Shown: positions 59,227 through 64,000 of the stretch, piece by piece
Numbering within the stretch: position 1 is the first letter of the stretch
How the letters are laid out: each line of letters opens with the position of its first letter
Source of the DNA: Streptomyces sp. YS415
Lineage (GTDB): Bacteria > Actinomycetota > Actinomycetes > Streptomycetales > Streptomycetaceae
Assembly: GCF_023544665.1 (NCBI RefSeq)
Contig: NZ_JAMJFL010000012.1
Location: 1 to 64,000 of the forward strand
DNA length: 64,000 nucleotides
Direction of reading: 5' to 3'
The notes under the pieces: model-generated
What the model was told of the DNA's origin: nothing
The model's database searches: none
What the model saw: only the letters and a program-made list of their open reading frames with translations
Position numbers and translations under genes: made by a program

Positions 59227-59532
59227 ATGCGCTACAAGCTCACGTTCGTCGTCGGGCTGGCTCTGGGTTACGTGCTCGGCACGCGCGCCGGACGCGAACG
59301 CTACGAACAGCTCAAGAAATCCGCGCGCCAGGTCACACAGAACCCGGCGGTCCGCAACACCGCGGAGACCGCGGCCCAGCAGGGCCGGGTGTACGCGGGC
59401 AAGGCCTACCACGCGGTCAGCGACAAGGTCGGTGACAAGGTCCCGGAGTCGGTGACCCAGCGCGTCCGCCACCTCCGCGACCGCCACCCGAACGGCGCGG
59501 CCGAGGACGACTGGGGCACCAGCACCACCTAG
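59227..59532 (+). CDS. YtxH-like small protein
   Basis: 101 residues, ATG with GGAAGAAGG before it. The N terminus is a membrane helix with the YtxH-type GLALGYVLGTRAGRERYEQL motif; the rest is an amphipathic helix ending in a charged tail (RVRHLRDRHPNGAAEDDWGT). YtxH-like proteins are common in Gram-positives and often stress-linked; no precise function is known. Stands alone between tRNA genes and the kinase gene. Confidence 0.8.
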   Translation: MRYKLTFVVGLALGYVLGTRAGRERYEQLKKSARQVTQNPAVRNTAETAAQQGRVYAGKAYHAVSDKVGDKVPESVTQRVRHLRDRHPNGAAEDDWGTSTT

Positions 59533-59558
59533 CCACCGGCGCGGCGCCGCCGGACCCA

Positions 59559-59564
59559 TAGAAT
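59559..59564 (+). promoter_or_regulatory. -10 box of a possibly leaderless kinase transcript
   Basis: TAGAAT ends 7 bp before the ATG at 59572, and no ribosome site is visible (gaattttcgcc). Transcription would start about at the ATG. No clear -35 box is seen. Confidence 0.45.
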
Positions 59565-59571
59565 TTTCGCC

Positions 59572-61011
59572 ATGGGGATAGTCGCCGGGTTGGACAGCTC
59601 GCCCGAGTTCACTCGAATCGTCGTCTGCGACGCGGACACCGGAGCCGTGCTCCGGCAGGGGTATGCGCCGCACCCGGTCGAGGGGCGGCCGTCCGACGTC
59701 GACCCCCAGGCCTGGCTGCTCTCCCTCGGCGAGGCCGCCGGTGGCGGTCTGCTGGAGGGGGTGCAGGCCATCGGCGTGTCCTCGCAGCAGAACGCCGTCG
59801 TTGCCCTGGACTCCCAGGGCAACACCACCCGCCCCGCCATGGTCGGCGGTGACAGGCGGGCCCAGGTCGCCGCCGCCGATCTCGTCGACGCGCTCGGCGG
59901 GCGGGAGGCCTGGGCGCAGGCCGTCGGCTGCGTGCCGCAGGCCGCGCAGCCGGTGACCAAGCTGCGCTGGCTCAGCAAGAGCGAACCCGACGCCGCCGCC
60001 CGCACCGCCGTGCTGCTCCAGGCCCACGACTGGCTGGTGTGGCAGCTGCTCGGGCGCCCGGTGCGCAGGACCACCGACCGCGGTGGCGCCTCCGGCACCG
60101 GCTACTGGTCCGCGGCCAGCGGCGCCTACCGCACCGATCTCGTCGAGCTGGCACTCGGTCACCAGGCCATGCTGCCCGAGGTGATCGGCCCCGCCGAGGC
60201 CGCCGGTACGACGCCGGAGGGGCTGCTGATCTCCGCCGGGACCGGCGAGACGATGGCCGCCGCCTTCGGGCTCGGCATCGGCCTCGGGGACGCCGTCGTC
60301 TCGCTCGGCGCCTCCGGATCCGTGATGGCCGTCCACCCCGAGGCCCTGCACGACCCGACCGGGATGATCACCGCGCTGGCCGACGCGACCGGCATGCACC
60401 TCCCCGTCGTCACCACCCTGAACGCCGTACGGACCCTGCGCGGCACCGCCGAACTGCTCGGGCTGCCCGATCTGGAGAGCCTGTCCGACCTGGCGATGAA
60501 GTCGACCCCGGGGGCGCACGGGCTGGTGCTGCTGCCCTATCTGGAGGGCGAGCGGACCCCGAACCTGCCGCACACCGCCGGAACCCTGACCGGGCTGAGG
60601 CGGGAGGCGATGCGGCCGGAGCATCTGGCGCGGGCCGCGTTCGAGGGCATGCTGTGCGGACTCGCGGACGCCCTCGACGTACTGCGCGGCCGGGGGGTCG
60701 AGGTGCGGCGGGTCTTCCTGCTGGGGGCCGCCGCCGAGCTGCCCGCCGTGCAGGCCTCGGCGCCGTCGCTGTTCGGCGCCCAGGTCGTCGTACCGCAGCC
60801 CGCCGACTACGCAGCGATCGGGGCCGCCCGGCAGGCCGCCTGGGCGCTCGGGACCTCGCAGGGCACGCTCGACGCGCGGACCCCGCCGGCCTGGCGGGGC
60901 GCGGCGGCGCAGGTGCTGGAGCCCGGCGAGGAGCTGGCGGTGGGACAGGCGGTGCGCCAGCAGTTCGTGTCGGTGCGCGAGCAGACCCATCCGGGGGCCT
61001 TTCGCGGATAG
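59572..61011 (+). CDS. FGGY-family carbohydrate kinase (xylulokinase-like)
   Basis: 479 residues. N-terminal phosphate-binding loop GIVAGLDSSPEFTRIVVCD, QAIGVSSQQNAVVALDSQGN, ISAGTGETMAAAFGLGIGLG, VVSLGASGSVMAVHPE, LLPYLEGERTPNLPHTAGTL and FLLGAAAELPAVQASAPSLF all match xylulokinase-type FGGY kinases, which phosphorylate ketoses such as D-xylulose. Probably provides pentose entry to the pentose-phosphate pathway. The gene stands alone here; no isomerase is adjacent. Confidence 0.88.
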   Translation: MGIVAGLDSSPEFTRIVVCDADTGAVLRQGYAPHPVEGRPSDVDPQAWLLSLGEAAGGGLLEGVQAIGVSSQQNAVVALDSQGNTTRPAMVGGDRRAQVAAADLVDALGGREAWAQAVGCVPQAAQPVTKLRWLSKSEPDAAARTAVLLQAHDWLVWQLLGRPVRRTTDRGGASGTGYWSAASGAYRTDLVELALGHQAMLPEVIGPAEAAGTTPEGLLISAGTGETMAAAFGLGIGLGDAVVSLGASGSVMAVHPEALHDPTGMITALADATGMHLPVVTTLNAVRTLRGTAELLGLPDLESLSDLAMKSTPGAHGLVLLPYLEGERTPNLPHTAGTLTGLRREAMRPEHLARAAFEGMLCGLADALDVLRGRGVEVRRVFLLGAAAELPAVQASAPSLFGAQVVVPQPADYAAIGAARQAAWALGTSQGTLDARTPPAWRGAAAQVLEPGEELAVGQAVRQQFVSVREQTHPGAFRG

Positions 61012-61115
61012 CGCACCCTTGTTGGGTTAATCAGTTGAGGTAACGCGGGTGGAGTGCCCGACGATAGGGGCCAGGGGCAACCAACCTCCCCGCCGCCGAC
61101 TCCGAGAGACACAGC

Positions 61116-62849
61116 GTGCTCATACGACTCCTGCGGACCTACCTCAGGCCCTACCGAAAACCCATCGCACTGCTGGTGCTGCTCCAGTTCCTGCAGACTT
61201 GCGCCACGCTCTACCTGCCCACCCTGAACGCGGACATCATCGACAACGGTGTCGTGCACGGCGACGCCGGCTACATCCTCGGCCGCGGCGCCCTGATGAT
61301 CGGCATCTCGCTGGCGCAGGTCGTCTGCAACATCGGGGCCGTGTACTACGGCGCCCGGACCGCGGCCGCGCTCGGCCGGGACGTGCGCGCCGCGGTCTTC
61401 GACCGGGTGCAGTCGTTCTCCGCGCGCGAGGTGGGCCACTTCGGCGCGCCCTCGCTGATCACCCGTACCACCAATGACGTGCAGCAGGTCCAGATGCTGG
61501 CCCTGATGACGTTCACCCTGATGGTCTCGGCGCCGATCATGTGCGTCGGCGGCATCGTGCTGGCCCTCGGCCTGGATGTGCCGCTGTCCGCGGTGCTGGT
61601 CGCCGTGGTGCCGGTGCTGGGCATCTGCGTGACGGTGATCGTGCGGCGGATGCGGCCGCTGTTCCGGGCCATGCAGGTGCGCCTGGACACGGTGAACCGG
61701 GTGCTGCGCGAGCAGATCACCGGCAACCGCGTGATCCGCGCCTTCGTCCGCGACGAGTACGAGCAGCAGCGCTTCCGCAAGGCGAACGCCGAGCTCACCG
61801 AGATGTCGCTGGGCACCGGGAACCTGCTCGCGCTGATGTTCCCGATCGTGATGACGGTGGTGAACCTGTCGTCGATCGCGGTGGTGTGGTTCGGCGCGCA
61901 CCGGATCGACAGCGGCGGCATGCAGATCGGTGACCTGACGGCGTTCCTCGCCTATCTGATGCAGATCGTGATGTCCGTGATGATGGCCACCTTCATGTTC
62001 ATGATGGTGCCGCGCGCGGAGGTGTGCGCCGAGCGGATCCAGGAGGTCCTGGACACCGACTCCAGCGTGGTGCCGCCGGTGGCGCCGGTGCGCGAGCTGC
62101 GCCGGCACGGCCGGCTGGAGATCCGCGGGGCGGGCTTCCGCTACCCGGGTGCCGAGGAGCCGGTGCTCAAGGGCATCGACCTGCTGGCGCTGCCCGGCGA
62201 GACCACCGCCGTGATCGGCTCGACCGGCAGCGGCAAGTCCACCCTGCTGGGCCTGGTCCCCCGGCTGTTCGACGCCACCGACGGGCGGGTCCTGGTGGAC
62301 GGCGAGGACGTGGCGACGATCGATCCCCGGCTGCTGGCCAGGACCGTCGGCCTGGTGCCGCAGAAGCCGTACCTGTTCGCCGGGACCGTCGCGACGAACC
62401 TTCGCTACGGCAATCCCGACGCCACCGACGAGGAGCTGTGGCACGCGCTGGAGGTCGCCCAGGCCAGGGAGTTCGTGGAGCGGCTGGAGGGCGGGCTCGA
62501 CGCGCCGATCGCACAGGGCGGCACGAACGTCTCCGGCGGTCAGCGCCAGCGGCTCGCCATCGCCCGGACGCTGGTGCAGCGCCCGGAGATCTATCTGTTC
62601 GACGACTCCTTCTCGGCGCTCGACTACGCCACCGACGCGGCCTTGCGTGCCGCGCTGTCCCGGGAGACCGCCGAGGCGACCGTGGTGATCGTCGCCCAGC
62701 GGGTGGCGACCATCCGGGACGCCGACCGGATCGTGGTGCTCGACGAGGGCCGGGTCGTCGGCACCGGACGGCACCAGGAGCTGATGGCGGACAACGAGAC
62801 CTACCGGGAGATCGTGCTCTCCCAGCTGACGGAAGCGGAGGCCGCCTGA
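61116..62849 (+). CDS. ABC exporter subunit with degenerate ATP site
   Basis: 577 residues from the GTG at 61116. Six-helix membrane domain, then an ATPase with Walker A GSTGSGKST, signature NVSGGQRQR, and Walker B IYLFDDSFSALD. The residue after Walker B, normally a catalytic Glu, is Asp here; this pattern marks the inactive half of heterodimeric exporters such as TmrAB, BmrCD and LmrCD. Its stop and the next start share a base, so the partner is the following gene. Likely multidrug or lipid export. Confidence 0.9.
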   Translation: MLIRLLRTYLRPYRKPIALLVLLQFLQTCATLYLPTLNADIIDNGVVHGDAGYILGRGALMIGISLAQVVCNIGAVYYGARTAAALGRDVRAAVFDRVQSFSAREVGHFGAPSLITRTTNDVQQVQMLALMTFTLMVSAPIMCVGGIVLALGLDVPLSAVLVAVVPVLGICVTVIVRRMRPLFRAMQVRLDTVNRVLREQITGNRVIRAFVRDEYEQQRFRKANAELTEMSLGTGNLLALMFPIVMTVVNLSSIAVVWFGAHRIDSGGMQIGDLTAFLAYLMQIVMSVMMATFMFMMVPRAEVCAERIQEVLDTDSSVVPPVAPVRELRRHGRLEIRGAGFRYPGAEEPVLKGIDLLALPGETTAVIGSTGSGKSTLLGLVPRLFDATDGRVLVDGEDVATIDPRLLARTVGLVPQKPYLFAGTVATNLRYGNPDATDEELWHALEVAQAREFVERLEGGLDAPIAQGGTNVSGGQRQRLAIARTLVQRPEIYLFDDSFSALDYATDAALRAALSRETAEATVVIVAQRVATIRDADRIVVLDEGRVVGTGRHQELMADNETYREIVLSQLTEAEAA

Positions 62850-64000
62850 TGGCCGGGCCGATGGGGCGGATGATGGCGGGCACCGGCCCGGAGCACCGCT
62901 CGCTGGACTTCAAGGTGTCGGGCCGCCGGCTGGTCGCCCAGTTCAAGCCGGAGCGGCTCACCATCTGGGTGCTGCTGCTGTGCGTCGTGGTCAGCGTGGG
63001 TCTGACGGTCGTCGGGCCGAAGATCCTCGGCCAGGCCACCGACCTGGTCTTCGCGGGCATCGTCGGACGGGAGATGACACCCGGCGCGACGAAGGAGCAG
63101 GTCCTCCAGGACATGCGGGACCGGGGCGACGGCGACGTGGCCGACATGCTCCGCAGCACCGACTTCACGCCGGGCGAGGGCATCGACTTCACCGCCGTCG
63201 GGAACGTGCTGCTGGTCGCGCTCGTCGTGTTCAGCGTCGCCGGGCTGCTGATGGCGGTGGCGACGCGGCTGGTGAACCGGGCCGTGAACCGGACCATGTT
63301 CCGGCTGCGCGAGGACGTGCAGGTCAAGCTGGGGCGGCTGCCGCTGTCGTACTTCGACAAGCGGCAGCGCGGTGAGGTGCTGTCCCGCGCCACCAACGAC
63401 ATCGACAACATCGGGCAGACCCTCCAGCAGTCGATGGGCCAGCTCATCAACTCGGTGCTGACCATCATCGGGGTGCTCGCGATGATGTTCTGGGTGTCGT
63501 GGATCCTCGCGCTGGTCGCGCTGGTGACCGTGCCGCTCTCCTTCTACATCGCCACCCGGGTCGGCAAGCGGTCGCAGCCGCACTTCGTGCAGCAGTGGCG
63601 CTCCACCGGCAAGCTCAACGCGCACGTCGAGGAGATGTACACCGGGCACACCCTGGTGAAGGTGTTCGGGCGGCAGGACGAGTCGGCGCAGCAGTTCGCC
63701 GAGCAGAACGAGGCGCTGTACGAGGCCGGGTTCAAGGCGCAGTTCAACAGCGGGGTCATGCAGCCGCTGATGATGTTCGTGTCGAACCTCAACTATGTGC
63801 TGGTGGCGGTGGTCGGCGGTCTGCGGGTCGCGTCGGGTGCGCTGTCCATCGGTGACGTCCAGGCCTTCATCCAGTACTCGCGGCAGTTCTCGATGCCGCT
63901 CACCCAGGTCGCGTCGATGGCCAACCTGGTGCAGTCCGGCGTCGCCTCCGCCGAGCGGATCTTCGAACTGCTCGACGCGGAGGAGCAGTCGACGGACCCC
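62849..64000 (+). CDS. ABC exporter partner subunit (3' end beyond window)
   Basis: At least 384 residues; the ATG at 62849 overlaps the previous stop by one base (TGATG) and the frame stays open to the right edge. What is seen is the membrane domain: a long cytoplasmic N terminus (AGPMGRMMAGTGPEHRSLDF), helices, FRLREDVQVKLGRLPLSYFD, RGEVLSRATNDIDNIGQ, and YTGHTLVKVFGRQDESAQQF. The ATPase domain lies outside the window and should carry the active catalytic Glu that its partner lacks. Confidence 0.92.
   Translation, partial: MAGPMGRMMAGTGPEHRSLDFKVSGRRLVAQFKPERLTIWVLLLCVVVSVGLTVVGPKILGQATDLVFAGIVGREMTPGATKEQVLQDMRDRGDGDVADMLRSTDFTPGEGIDFTAVGNVLLVALVVFSVAGLLMAVATRLVNRAVNRTMFRLREDVQVKLGRLPLSYFDKRQRGEVLSRATNDIDNIGQTLQQSMGQLINSVLTIIGVLAMMFWVSWILALVALVTVPLSFYIATRVGKRSQPHFVQQWRSTGKLNAHVEEMYTGHTLVKVFGRQDESAQQFAEQNEALYEAGFKAQFNSGVMQPLMMFVSNLNYVLVAVVGGLRVASGALSIGDVQAFIQYSRQFSMPLTQVASMANLVQSGVASAERIFELLDAEEQSTDP

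Noticed and set aside
1..64000. CRISPR arrays, insertion sequences, prophage genes
   Set aside because: Looked for regular repeats, transposase and phage motifs; none seen. The only tandem repeats are inside coding genes.

Overview
High-GC actinobacterial DNA, almost certainly a Streptomyces chromosome. The evidence is strong G/C bias at third codon positions, GTG starts, dense four-base start/stop overlaps, an actin-like Mbl gene, a MatB malonyl-CoA synthetase and many regulators. matB, a carboxyltransferase and mbl lie in an order I recall from the SCO2444-SCO2451 region of S. coelicolor; this was not checked by search. No insertion sequence, integrase, phage gene or CRISPR array was seen, and no stretch over 300 bases lacks a gene.

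Left part (1-18.4 kb): a cut-off secreted DUF4360 protein, a secreted sialidase, and a minus-strand arabinan-use operon (binding protein, two permeases, secreted GH43 arabinanase, cytoplasmic GH51 arabinofuranosidase) followed by an Rrf2 regulator. The operon promoter carries a 16-bp LacI-type palindrome inside its spacer. It also carries a motif shared with the upstream region of an IclR regulator + SMP-30 lactonase pair 5 kb away, which suggests one arabinose regulon. Between them lie a zinc-peptidase/membrane-protein pair and an FAD oxidoreductase. Next come a TetR gene and a divergent MMPL exporter with an unusual 165-residue repeat insert, then a PucR-type regulator.

Middle (18.4-31 kb): a conserved actinobacterial cell-envelope set. 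It holds a DUF2613-like micro-protein, a DUF3068 protein, a GT4 glycosyltransferase, a methyltransferase, a giant AftD-like arabinofuranosyltransferase, an HxxxDG acyltransferase, a second methyltransferase, a DMT transporter, a Trm112-like protein, an FkbM methyltransferase and a conserved unknown. Most neighbours overlap by 4 bp. Streptomyces lack mycobacterial arabinogalactan, so the product is an open question.

31-40.4 kb: a MEDS-STAS signalling protein, a MerR-PP2C fusion with its own operator, an ATP-grasp protein, a large LuxR-type STAND regulator, matB, a fused acyl-CoA carboxyltransferase and mbl.

40.4-58.5 kb: seven genes, all on the minus strand. Downstream are a 3460-residue PKS-NRPS (AL-ACP-KS-AT-ACP-LLM-C-A-PCP-C, with an embedded luciferase-like monooxygenase) and its overlapping MFS exporter. 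Upstream are a TauD-type dioxygenase, an anion-type MFS importer, an aldehyde dehydrogenase and an acyl-CoA ligase, behind a promoter with a TetR-type operator and next to a TetR gene. The four upstream genes read as a dioxygenase-aldehyde-acid-acyl-CoA route, or as supply genes for the megasynthase.

Right end (58.6-64 kb): a CAU-anticodon tRNA, two identical tRNA-Asn genes with a terminator, a YtxH-like protein, an FGGY carbohydrate kinase and a heterodimeric ABC exporter whose second subunit runs off the window.
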